64,000 nucleotides of DNA. Origin: Pyrrhoderma lamaoense (lineage: Eukaryota; Basidiomycota; Agaricomycetes; Hymenochaetales; Hymenochaetaceae). The translations under genes were made by a program, and so were the position numbers. Each line of letters opens with the position of its first letter. Positions within the stretch are counted from its first letter, which is position 1. The stretch spans positions 124,001-188,000 of the forward strand of contig NBAZ01000013.1 of the NCBI GenBank assembly GCA_002794735.1, given 5' to 3'. The notes beneath the pieces were generated by a model. The model was not told the origin of the DNA, did no database searches, and saw nothing but the letters and a program-made list of their open reading frames with translations. Shown piece after piece: positions 24,902 to 36,454 of this stretch.

Positions 24902-27900
24902 CTATCGACACTTCGTAGATGCAACTTTATTATTTGAGCGAGATGCTCGAGTCTTAGCAGCGTTCACAAGCACTGGCAAACTCACTCTCGTCATTGATCT
25001 TGTTACCCGCCGATTCTCAGTCAGAACAGGACCCCTTTCTCTTGGCCTCCATGTTCTATCTGAGGTCTTGCGACCCTGATTATGATACTTGATATTCAAC
25101 TTCTTCTGTCTGGTTTTCACTACAGACGTCAACGGCATCTCCTCTGCAACTATTCTTGGTTTCCGAGTGATGCTTTGGAGCGAAGGGAGGATGATAACTG
25201 GTATAAGTCCCTTCGTGGGTCTTTTCTCGCCACTGGGGTTTCACGGTTGCGACCACGAGCTCTCTTATTTGACTTAAACTGTCTACTACTTAACCCGAAC
25301 CTGAGAACCATTCTATTTGCACTGGCTTCGGAGTCGTTTGCCATAGCTTGGCCTGAAGAACCATTTGATGAATCCGAGTCCGCTTTGTCCAGTTCTTGCA
25401 CGGGTCTGTTTTTAGATATATGTCAGTCTTTGTAAACTAGAGATAGAATAAGGCACGTACCCCAGCCTCTTTTCTGGTTGTTTAATATCATCTCTGGTCT
25501 CATATGTCTTCCGTTTACTCATACACACTTCCCCAGCTTCCCTTCTACGTTGTCTCTCAATAGTTTCAACTTCAATGTTTCGACGAGGAGCTTCGTTGAG
25601 AGCCGCCAAGATCCCATCGTGAAGGGATCCCCCGTCAGTCAATAGAATTGGACTAACCCTTCTACTTTCCTCCCTCTTATAATGCTCGACCAATAGTTCC
25701 CTGATAGTGACGATGATTGTTTTCAGTTCCATTAGGTTGTCGGGAGCAGTTCTCATGAGTTGTTCGAACCTGTAAGGTATGGTGAGAAAAGCATGGCGCG
25801 GCATAACTTTTATACCTCCGTTGAATAACAGTAAACCGGTATACTTTTGTTTTTTTCTCATTTCTCTATATTCTTTGCTATCAGAAGCAATTAGGGAAGC
25901 TTCTGTAAAGTTGAAAAGAGTCCAGGCCATGATCCACCACATAGACTCCAGATCATGGATATAATTTGCCCAAAATTTATAGGCACCACTACTCGTCTCG
26001 GATTCTCCCTTTCCTGACGCAAGTATTCTCGCCCTCACTTTAGCGCGTACCTTACGCAGTTCTTCAGATACATTTTTAATAGGTGTTTCCTTCTCAAACC
26101 CAAATTGATATACTTGATCGAGAATCTCATAGGCCATGAAATCTGGTGTACCCTGTTCACGAATAGCGACAGTGTTGAGTCCTGTTCCTTTACTTGATAA
26201 ATAGGGTTTGGCTTACCGCTCGTACGTCACCATTCTTCCCAGTACCTGCCCGCTTCGCGAGTTCCAAATCCCCAACAAGTCCTCGCTTCTCTCCAGTAAC
26301 AGGGTCGGTATATAAGTACAGATTTCCCGCACTGAGATCACGGTGCACCCACCCGGCCGTGTGAATCACAAGTAAAACTACAGAACCATCAGTTATAGTT
26401 GGTGTACACAAACAACTGTAGACTCGCCTTTCACCGCACATTCGAGAACCAATAGCATGTCATCCAGATTCCGTAACTTATTGTAAGGTACAGCGTATTC
26501 TTGATATACTATCCGATAATGCCAACGATGAACGTATATCCTTCGATCTTTTAGTTTACGAGGTGGAACTGGTGCTCGCTCATCTTCTTCTTCAGAATCA
26601 GACGAACTGCCGTCGTCTCTCGCATTTGAACCATCCGGTAGACGTATTATGTGTCTGCTGATTGGGCCCTTACCCCGGAGGATAGTTTTTTCAGTGTGAT
26701 CCTCTACATCACCTACGCTCACTCTCCCAGATACAATCGGTGTCAGTGTCATACGCTTAAACAGTTCCCGTTCCTCTTCATCACGAATATCCTCCAGAAT
26801 CTTCTGCCATATCACATCCTCCGTTTCAAAATCATCTGGAGGCCAGTAGTCCTTGATCACCACCGGATTCTTCTCCTCCTGATCATCAACCGTAAACGCT
26901 TTGAATATCCGAGTCGCAGAAGTATATACATCATCTACCCTCGTTTCCGTTATTATATTTTCCGTACTTGATTTATAATACCTCCCGTCAACTTCAAATT
27001 CAAACAGCCGTTGCTTACCATCATATTCTGCAACGACTGTCGGATCCCATCCTAAATCAGCCTTATCCGCAAACACGAGGGAAAGAACAACTTTGATCAT
27101 CGTTCTTGGGTCCTATATTCCTTGTTAGAGAATGCGAGTCATAAAAACGTAGATCTTACAGAGTCAATATCAAATTCCTTGCTGCATATGACTATACCTC
27201 GATTATAATGCCACAACCTCATCTGCCGTCCTTCGATGGTTGCTCCAAGCGTGAATCGGCGACATGGATCGATGGCCATGCAATGATGCATGCTGTTTAG
27301 TAACTGATCTACGTTCTGTAGAATATCTGTCAGAGTCAGACTAGGCTAAGGAAGTAAGAACTTACATGAAATTCATTATAAACGCTGTCCAAGTCCTTCA
27401 CAAAAAAGAGGCTGAATGCAGAATTGTACCAGTGTTTCCCGTTGTACTTCTTTGGATAACTGTCACCGGGGCTATTGAGAAACAAGTGAACATCGGGATG
27501 GAATCTGCTATCTCTCATTGACCATATATCTTCACTCTTGCCCGTATAAAAAGAACACGTAGTCTTCAAGTTTGGTGGGGCTATATCCCTTTCCATAGCG
27601 GCCTTAGTTATTGAATCGAATAGTTTCACAATGTGTGAGCCTTTCAGTATGGACTTGGAGCCATTGCGGCGATTAGTGCGTGATGGGAAGCATTTCCAGG
27701 AGTATGAATTTGTGAGCCTGCTTCTAACCAGAGCTTTGTTTTCGACACAACGTTCAAATATTTGGTCGATATTGAAACCGGGTTTGATGGAAGGCAGGAT
27801 ATGCTCGAAGAAGTAGTCCATCGATCCCTGCGCAACTTCGCCCCCAGTATGCCATACGATTTCCTCGTATCGGGGTTCAACGTATAAAACGTAAGTCTTG

Positions 27901-28255
27901 GCGCCTTCACCGTCTCTTTGTTTCGCTTGTGTATCCTTGACTACTTTCGACGAATGATCTGGGGCAGTTTCTCGGATGTGATTGGCAGCGTTCACACCCA
28001 GAGGTGGCAAAGAGGAAGATTCAGGAATATTGGATGTCTCATTGTGAACGGCCCTTCCTTTCCCTTAGCTTGCATTTTGGGCCTAGAGCCCGCAGGTGAA
28101 TTTAATTCACTGAACTTGATAATCAGTCTTCACACTGAGAATTGAAGCATTCGATACTCCTGACCTTTTGTAAGTACCCATAGTGGCCTTCCCTTCCCCT
28201 TTATATTTTTTGGTTTTGACAGGCCTCGACGAGCGGAGCTTTTGTTGACTGCCAT
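24902..28255 (-). pseudogene. K7: type D FunK1 protein kinase with a broken C-terminal exon
   Basis: Predicted exons: 28165-28255, 27366-28063, 27160-27315, 26428-27112, 26217-26377, 25461-26152, 24902-25405. Intron 4 has a GC donor (AAAG then GCGAGT, plus-strand 26422-26427). Exon 2 has DYFFEHILPS, exon 4 VVIKDYWPPD, exon 5 HRDLSAGN (Pro replaced by Ala) and VGDLELAKRAG, exon 6 FMAYE and YIHDLESMWW. Exon 1 ends in a phase that does not fit the usual exon 2 start at 28109. The frame is open if intron 1 uses an AG just before 28063; otherwise there are single-base losses in exons 1 and 2. Exon 7 runs into a stop after GNQE near 25150, yet the conserved RRVTRSMTR tail follows in another frame, so one indel lies about 25150-25260. 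The catalytic core is open; the tail break may be decay or an assembly error. Its closest relative is K11. Confidence 0.7.
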
Positions 28256-28993
28256 TGCAGAAGTAGTGGTTTATTCGAGAGTTAAGAAACGCATGAACGA
28301 ATTATTAGTCACACGCGTAACGCGACTGTTCGCGTCGTGTCACTGCGTGATATGGAACAAATCAGAGTCCAGGGTTGGAAAATAAGCCAAAGTACATGTA
28401 CACTTACTGTGTGCACTATGATTTTCATATATTACTATTGTACCCATTTAAATGCCAAAAACATGGGAAATTAACTAGTCAGTAGTATTTGTGTTTTCTT
28501 CTACTAGACCTTTCTCTTGTCTCACGTAGCGTATCGCAAATTTAGATAACATGGATGTGACCCTGTTGCCAGATGTGAGCCATCATTTACCCAAACAAAA
28601 GCACATATTGCAAGCTTAATCCATACCTCCTATCACCATGTTATAGGCAATCGATGAAGTATTAATGACTTTGAACGTACTTAGCGGTAGAATCAACGTA
28701 CATGTATGTTACGCGTTGTGTTATGCTGTAACAACAATTATCCGCGTGACAATAACCTGTTAAAAAACCACAAACCACTTGCTACAAACTGAACAACTCA
28801 CTTCTTCGTTCATGGAAGTGAGCAGAAAAGATTACCATCCTGCTCACTCATCTTCCAAGAGCAAAGAGCCCAAACTGAAAAGGCATAATGTGAAAATATA
28901 TCAAAGGTAACATTAATGTTCGATCTTCAATGCGGTGGCTGATTCGATGCTCGGTGGTTTTGTCAGATTCATAGTGTAGGAACAACTGAGTAT
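28256..28993. other. Spacer between K7 and the K8 fragment
   Basis: Apart from the K7 promoter region it is A+T-rich with no gene that I can support. It ends where homology to type A genes begins at about 28994; the sequence just left of that point (28850-28993) has no match elsewhere in the window. Confidence 0.55.
28308..28350 (-). promoter_or_regulatory. Extended ACGCGT / ACGCGA / CGCGTCGTGTCAC element of K7
   Basis: GTCACACGCGTAACGCGAC is followed by an inverted half CGCGTCGTGTCAC, 53-95 bases before the K7 ATG. It is the most elaborate version of the motif in the window, with four CG-rich half sites. Confidence 0.55.
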
Positions 28994-29439
28994 TACCTCC
29001 GATATGAAGCTCTGATCGTGAGGGAGGTAGTACATTCCTGAGAAAGTATTCTACTGACTCCATCCATACGACACCACTGATGCACTCAGTAATGTTTTCA
29101 CGAAGGGTCTCAACATACAAGTACTCGACCCGGGGGCTTCTATCTGACGCATCACTTTTTGATGTAATGGTCTCTGCCAATTCCGATCTTTTGTTTGAGA
29201 CCATGGCTTCATCAGAGTGAGCGTGTATATTTTCTACCTTTCCCTTTCCTCGCCTCTTGGAAACCTTGATATCGATGGATTTGCTGTATTCGATAGTTAG
29301 CATCATCTGGGACGAAGAGTGCTTTACATTACCCTTCGAGTATATGTGCGCCCAATTTCCTCCTCTTATTAGGGTATCTGTGACTGCCGGAATATGATGA
29401 TCCTCCTTTAGCATTTTTACTGTTTTTATTCATTGTCAT
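28994..29439 (-). pseudogene. K8: 5' fragment of a type A FunK1 gene
   Basis: The sequence matches the 5' end of K12 and K2 very closely: ATG at 29439, leader MTMNKNSK, intron 1, then exon 2 through EYFLRNVLPPSRSELHIGG. At about 28994 homology stops abruptly and unrelated sequence follows, so roughly the last third of exon 2 and all kinase exons are missing. Its promoter element (29468-29485) is intact. It stands where a type A gene is expected in front of K9 and K10, so it marks a deletion inside a duplicated A-B-C unit. Confidence 0.88.
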
Positions 29440-29837
29440 ATGGAAGGAGGAAGAGTTGAGTGGGCACGGTCACGACGCGACACGCAACTCAATCTTGAAA
29501 TGCATACTCTTCAACCGATGCGCAAACAGACCTTGTGTATTTCCTTCGTCAATCTGATTCACAGGAGTTCTGTTATTCATTTTGGTTTAATTGTTCCAGA
29601 TGCTTATGCTTGCAGTCGTACTTTAAGTATGATATGTGAAAGGGGAGCAAAATTTTGGGTGCAGATATTCTACTGAAGCATGTAGATGCGTGTGGACAGA
29701 GGTAAATATACATGGACAGCTAGTTGTGTGAGGTACAAATCAGTGATGTGAGAGTAAATATAACAAACAAAGTATAGGGATGCGATGTGTGAGTGTGTAA
29801 AACAAAAATAGAGATATGTATACAAGTTGATATAATG

Positions 29838-32800
29838 TCACTTTCGTGGCTTTGAAGATTTTGTTTTAGCGTTTAAACCGCCAGTCCGTGTTTTAGTAGT
29901 ATTAGTGGCTGCCATGAGTGATATCTTCTTCGCTATAGATCTTGTCATTCGCTGATTCTCATTGACCACCAGTACCTTTTCTTTCACAGTCCTCTTTGTT
30001 CGTCCCACAGCTTTTCGGCCTACAACGTGAGCCCTCCTGTTATTCATGTTCTTCTGTTTGCATTTCAAATCAGACCTCAGTGTCATTCCCCTCGTCTTCT
30101 CTCTCGGCTCCTCATTTACATCTTGCTTCACAGTAGAAATTTCTGCACTACTTGATTCTACACCGCCTGCCTCTTGTATGGATCTGTATAGTATATGTTA
30201 GTGAAGCGATTATTGATTTACTCTTCGTCAAGAGACACACACCTTTTACTCATGGATGGCTGTTGCTCATCATCTTTGGTATCAATGACAGTCCGTTTTG
30301 AGCGAGTTTCATTGACCCTATCTTCCTTTATCTTCCAAATTTTTCTGACTTTGATGCCATGACGCGGAATCCTTTTGAAATACTCCAATATATGCAAGTG
30401 TACAGGATTTTCGTCTGTTGGTAAGATATACTCGATCCCTTTCTCTTCTGCTTTCTCATAAGAAGAGACTAGTATATTTCTGATCAATATGATAATGGCC
30501 TTTAGTCCTTTTAGTTGATCAGAAACACTCAAGATAATGCGTTCAAACTGTTCATTGTCAAAGAGAAAGGACATCCGGTCTCTATAGTCCATATATCCAG
30601 AAAACAACAAATTGTTCACGAGAGACTGAGACTTTCGTATCATTTTAACCTCCTCGGATATAGGAACAACCGCAGAAGCATTTTCGAAGTTGAAAAGAGT
30701 CCAAATTGCGATCCACAAGATCGATTCAATATCATGGAGATAGTTAGCCCATATTCCCTTTTTGTCGACTCTTGTGCATCTAGTTTTCTTAATATCTGCA
30801 AGAGCGAGAGCTCTTTCAATGACGATATTGTATTCACCAGGTCTGTAATCAACTTGGGCACCAGGACCTTGAGGCGGTTTCCAGGGGGTAAATTTATACT
30901 TTTGCATCATGATTTCAACAGCCATGAAGTTAGGTGTACCCTATTAGTTATAATTGAGACACTACATTTTCTTAGTGATACATGAAGAAACCTTACTGTT
31001 CGCCCATCACGCTTGCCTGTATCTCCCACTCTCTTCGCAAACTCCAAATCCCCAACAAGCCCTCGCTTCTCTCCAGTAGATGAATCAATATATAGATATA
31101 AATTTCCAGGACTGAGATCTCGGTGCACCCATCCTGCCTTGTGGATCACCGATAAAACTACAAATTATAAAAATTACATTCGACAGCCAAGTAAAAAAAT
31201 AATCGGTCTCACCTTCTATCGCACATACAAGAACTAGATACATGTCATCCAGATTCTGCAATTTGTCATATGGGACAGCATATTCCTTGTAAACTATCCG
31301 ATAGTGCCAGCGATAGTAATAAGCTTTCCTTCGTTTCTCTTTCAGAATTCGTTCTTCTTCCTCATCCCTAGAACTTGTCTTCTTTTCACATCCTTCTGAT
31401 TCCCATATCAGGGAGTTATTATCATTGTTAACCCTCCGATATGGGAGAGTTACCCTGTATCTTTTCCGGGGTCCCTCTCCGCGGAGAATAGTCCTTTCCG
31501 TATGATCCTCCTGGTCACCTACTTTCACCCTCCCGCCTGAAATAGGTGTCAACGTCATTCTCCGAACTATCTCTTTCTCAGATGAGCTGCTTATATCATC
31601 CAGTATCATCTGACGTATCACATCTTCTGTATTACATTCCTCTCCAGGCCAGAAATCCTTGATGATCACAGGTTCCTTCCCTTCTCCTTCATCTGCGTGA
31701 TACGCTTTATATATTCTTGTTGCTGATGTGTAGATTCCTTCCACTTTACTTTCTGATAGAATATCTGTAGATCCCGTTCTAAATCGTTTCCCAGATACTT
31801 CGTATTCGAAAATCCGCTGATGACCATCATACTTCGCATCCACTGTCGGATCCCATCCGAGATCGATCTTATCTGAGAACATAAGAGAAAGAACTATCCT
31901 GATCATTGTCTCTGCGTCCTATATTTTATCCCGTCAGAGTATGAAGAGGTATGAGTGGAAGACCATACAGAGTAGAAATCAAACTCTTCACTGCATATAA
32001 TTGTACTGCGACTGTATAGCCATAATCTCATCCGTGTGTTGTCAATACTAGCACCGAGGGTGAATCGACGGCATGGGTCAATGACCATCGGATGATGAAG
32101 ACATTGTAGCATCTGTTCTATATACTGTAAAGAATGATGTCAGTATGGAAATCAAGGCATGTGGTAGATCCAAGCACTTACTTCAGATTCATCGCTTTCT
32201 GACTTTCTTATAAGGATACTGAAAGCAGAGTTATACCAATGTCTTCCCTCATACTCTTCTGGATATGTGTCGTCAGGGCTATCCAAGAATAGAGTAGCAT
32301 CAGCCGAGATGTTGCTGTCTATTGTCGGCCACAAGGAGTATTGTCCATGCGAATATAGGTAGCACGTTGGACTAGGTTTTGGCGACTTGACTTGTTCCGA
32401 GGCAGTCTCTATGATGGTATCGAATATATTCTTGAGGAAGTTGTTGCAGCTTTTTGTCGAAGTCCTCCTGCCATTCTTTTTCGGGGCGAACGTCCATGAG
32501 TATTTCTTCGTACGGCGATTTGTTCTGAGTGTCTTGATCGTGATGCATTGTTTCAAGATTCGGTCAGCATCGAGGTCTAACCGTATGGGAGGTAGTATCC
32601 GACTGAAGAAATAGTCAAGCGACTCAAGCCAGACTTTACCACCGAGAACCTTGATCATTGCCTCAGGACGAGGTCTGAGATATACACGTCGAACCCCAGA
32701 GCTTCCATCTGTTGTAACCACCGCCGGATTATCACTCTTTGCAGTTTCTGCCTCGTGATTCGAGTCTACATATTCAGTAGGGTCAAGGCACACAGCCCTT

Positions 32801-33005
32801 CCCTTCCCTTTCCCGTGTATCTTGGCTGAGGAGCTAATAGTACCAATGGGTTTACTTGACTCAACAATCAGTTTACACAAGAAAGAACGAGATATTTAAA
32901 TTACCGTATACTTTCGCTTGGCTCAAGCGTCTCCTTCCTGCATCTTCTGGCGTTGGATCGTGATGGCCCTTCTTCAACGTCATTGTTGTTGTTGCTCATT
33001 GCCAT
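29838..33005 (-). CDS. K9: type B FunK1 protein kinase, apparently intact, about 946 aa
   Basis: Predicted exons: 32905-33005, 32182-32854, 31969-32124, 31213-31918, 30997-31157, 30243-30940, 29838-30183; each has the K3 length or differs by a multiple of three. Start ATG at 33005 (MAMS with four Asn). Motifs: DYFFSRILPP, MVIDPCRRFTLGA, VIIKDFWPGE, HRDLSPGN, VGDLEFAKRVG, FMAVE, YLHDIESILW, MTLRSD and RMTRSIAKK. Exons 1-5 differ from K3 by few residues. The stretch right after FMAVEIMMQKY (about 30745-30900) is quite different from both K3 and K13, while the sequence after YLHD is again nearly the same. It follows the K8 fragment and precedes K10 in the second A-B-C unit. Substrate unknown. 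Confidence 0.88.
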
Positions 33006-33039
33006 AGTGGAAATTACAAGAGATTATGTTTTATGTTAA

Positions 33040-33094
33040 GACGCGCGGATAGACGTGGTCACGGTTCAACGCGATGTGTCACATTTGTGACACT
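33040..33094 (-). promoter_or_regulatory. Composite ACGCG/GTCAC element upstream of K9
   Basis: ACGCGCGGA, GGTCAC and AACGCGATGTGTCAC (33068-33082) occur in the same order and with the same 63-77 base distance to the ATG as in K3 and K13, followed by an inverted TGTGACAC. Confidence 0.6.
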
Positions 33095-33434
33095 AAATTA
33101 AATCCATTTTAACACAAGATCAGTGCTCTGCAAGAGAACGAAATCTACCGTAATAACAACTTCAGCATAAGATCACTCATTGAAACACTGAGTTTTACTA
33201 CTGGTCCATTTATTAATAAGCTTATGTCTTGAAGAATCCATATACAGACAAAGATATAGTCTGATTCAGTACATCAACGGGATACAAATAATGGAACTGA
33301 AGAGATAGATTGATGATTGAGCATAAAATATATGTATGAGTTATTGTACATGTACACCAAGATTACCCATATATTAGAGCTGTATTGTCACTTCAGCTCC
33401 TTTGGATAAACAGTACCACCTTCAACAACGTTAC
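33095..33434. other. Spacer between K9 and K10
   Basis: About 340 bases related to 9975-10299. No gene is seen. Small differences from the K3-K4 spacer include replacement of the segment around 33200. Confidence 0.55.
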
Positions 33435-36400
33435 TCAGGTATTGCTAGCACTCGCTATCGCCATAGAAGTTATTATTCGTGTAATTGATCTTGTTATCCG
33501 CCGACTCTGGTTTGATGATAGCGTCATTATGCTATGATAAAATATTAGTCTATGTTAGTTCTTTCATCACAGAGAACATACCTTTGTCTTTTCCTTGGTT
33601 GTCCTGCATCATCCCTACTATCATATGTGGTTCGTTTTAAATCACTTTCATTAACAGTATCTTTTGGTTCCTCCTGTAGGCTTCGTACTATGATCCCATG
33701 ACGTGGAATTCCTCTGATAAGTTCCAAGATATGGATATGTACAGGATTACTATCTGCTGGCAGAAGAGGCTCATTTGTTCCAACCCTTGTTTTCTCATAA
33801 AACGCAACCAAAGAGTTTCTGAGCAGTATGACAAGAGCCTTCAATCCCAGAAGCTGGTTAGAAACATACCCGATATACTCGAAAAAGAGCTCGTCTTCTA
33901 GGAGAAAGGCCACCCGTCTCTCATGTTGTGTAATTCCTGGAAATAGTTGGGCACTGATGCGGCGTTGATAACACCTTTCTTCGTTTACTTCCTCGGACGT
34001 AGAATCGGCATGAGAGGCTCTTTCATAGTTGAAGAGAGTCCAAACAGCAATCCAGAAAATCGATTCGAGATCATGAAGGTAATTAGCCCATACACTCTGC
34101 TTGTTAGGCTTCGCAAATATGGAACGTTTATTGCCTTCAAGAGCAAGTGCATCATTAATGATATCCATATATCCACTTTCGCAGCATGAAGTTTGGGAAC
34201 CAGGTCCGAATCCTGGTTTTTTGGATGTAAAGTTATACTCCTTCATCAAAATCTCAGTAGCCACGAAATCCAATGTACCCTATCCAGAGTTTGTTATCAA
34301 TGAGATTAATGAAAATGAAAAAGATAAAATCGTACAGTCCGGATCCCACACCTGCCTCTAGTACCAGCTTTTTTCGTGTATTCTAGATCGCCGACGAGAC
34401 CCCACTTTTCTCCGCTCACAGGATCAATGTATAGGTACAAATTGTTAGGACTAAGATCTCGGTGTACCCACCCGGCTTTGTGGATTACTGATAATACTGA
34501 AACAATCTCAAATATTTGGGATAGACAAAGAATAATGAACTCACCTTCAACCGCACATAACAGAACATGGAACATGTCGTCCAGGCATCGTAACTTGTGA
34601 TATGGAATCGCATGCTCTTTATAAGCTATCCGATAATGCCATCAGTGAATGTGTGATTCACTCCGATTTCCTTCTATTTTTCGAACTGCTTCTCGATCCT
34701 GTCCATCCACCGCCTCCCTATACCCGGCAAATTCTTCGTTTGTGGTTTTAGCCTTGCTCCCACACTTTTTATTTGGTAATACTATTTTGTATCTCATCGT
34801 GGGTCCTTTACCGCGAAGAATAGTCTGCTTGGTGTGATCCTCTCTATCTCCGATTTTCACTCTCCCAGAAGCAATCGGGGTCATTGTATAGTTCCGAACT
34901 ATCTCCTTCTCTGATTCATCACTTAATTCATCTACAATCCTTTGTCGTATAACATCTTCAGTATCATACATTTCTCCTGGCCAGTAGTCCTTAATGATCA
35001 CCGGCTCCTTTTCATCTCTATCCTCTACTCGGAATGCCTTGTAGACCCTGGTTGCAGAAGTATATATACCATTTGCTTTGGTATCTGACAGAACCTGTGA
35101 TGAATCTGTCTTGAATTGTTTCCCATCTATCTCAAGTACGATACTTCGACGACCATTATCGCATTTCTTATTCTTTGTCGAGCAGCATTTGAGATCTCTT
35201 CTACCCACATACTTTGCTTCTATTGTCGGGTCCCATTCAAGCTCATCTGTACTGGCGTATAAAAGAGAAAGAACCAATGCAATCATCGTTCTCGGTTCCT
35301 GAATCACATCTTGTCAGAGATTCGATTTCTAAGGAATCAGATTACATACAGAACAAAAATCAAATTCTTCGCTGCATATGATCGTACTTCGACTATAGAA
35401 CCACAGTCTCACTAGTGTTCCTTGAATAGTTGCCCCGAGCGTGAATCGGCGACAAAGATCAATAGCCATACAATGCTGGAGACTATGGATCATCTGCTCT
35501 GTATTCTATACGAATGATAATGATAATGTTAGTAATCAGGTAATCAGGTGTTTTGATATCTTACTTCATATCTGTCGTCCGGAGAGTTTTCCGATTTCTT
35601 GAAGTGGAAACTGAACGCGACATTGTACCAGTGCTTTCCCTTAAGAATCTTTGGATAGCTATCGTCCTTGCTATCTTTGAATATATGTCCATCTGGTTTG
35701 ATGTCACTACCCTTCATTGACCATGTAGCACGATTCCCGTCAGTATGAAGCCTGCCTGTCGGTTTCATATTTCGAGACCTCTCAATCTTCGATGCTGCAT
35801 TCGTGATTGCATCGAATATGTTCCCCAACGGTTTGTTGTATACTTTTGTTTCATGCATCTTTCCTCTCACAGAACTCGAGGGAAAGTCTTTCCACCAGTA
35901 TTTCTTTGAGCGCTTGTTGTAATTCAGTGCTCCATCCTCAATACACTGCTTCATTATTTGATTGACATCGAACTCCGGCCGTATGGGTGGCAAGACATGA
36001 CCGAAGAAGTATTCGACTGAATCGTACCAGACCTCACCTCCAATATATTCGATAATTGCAGCACGAGTAGACTCCGCAAATCGACATCGAACCTCGGGAT
36101 TCTCACCTAGCCTGGGTTTCAGAGGACTATCCCATTCGATTATTTCTGTTTTTCGGTCGGGTGGTGATTCTCGGTCATATTGAGAAGGCTCGCTAATTGT
36201 AGGTAGCGATATACCAGAGTCAACAATATTAAGGTATACTTCATTCTTCTTCTCCTTCCCTTTCTCCTGTATCTTACGCCTAGTCATCGAGGAGTGTGTG
36301 GATACCCTGAATTCGATCATTAGCCATAATATAGCGATTGAAGAAGAAGAAAATTATGTCACCTCTGATGCGCATCTGTTTGACTCTTCTTTGATAGTTT

Positions 36401-36454
36401 CCTTGCTTTCTTCCGTTTTGGTGCTCCTTGAGGTTTTGGATCATGTTTCACCAT
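33435..36454 (-). pseudogene. K10: type C FunK1 protein kinase with one stop codon
   Basis: Predicted exons: 36363-36454, 35565-36306, 35350-35505, 34545-35298, 34336-34496, 33582-34279, 33435-33531. Lengths equal those of K4 exactly, and every junction is canonical (intron 6 donor GTATGT). The only break is a TGA at 34642-34644 in exon 4, where K4 and K14 have CGA for the Arg of HRWHYRIAYKE. Translation would end after the N-lobe and before HRDLSPNN. Other changes include GDLEYTKKA in place of GDLEFAKKA and MDFVATE in place of MATE-type starts of exon 6. A C-to-T change on the coding strand explains the stop. It may be a young pseudogene, a recoded gene or an assembly error. Confidence 0.82.

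Noticed and set aside
30515..30985. 156-codon plus-strand open frame opposite exon 6 of K9
   Set aside because: It is a mirror of the kinase exon and is not kept in K3 or K13 at the same length.
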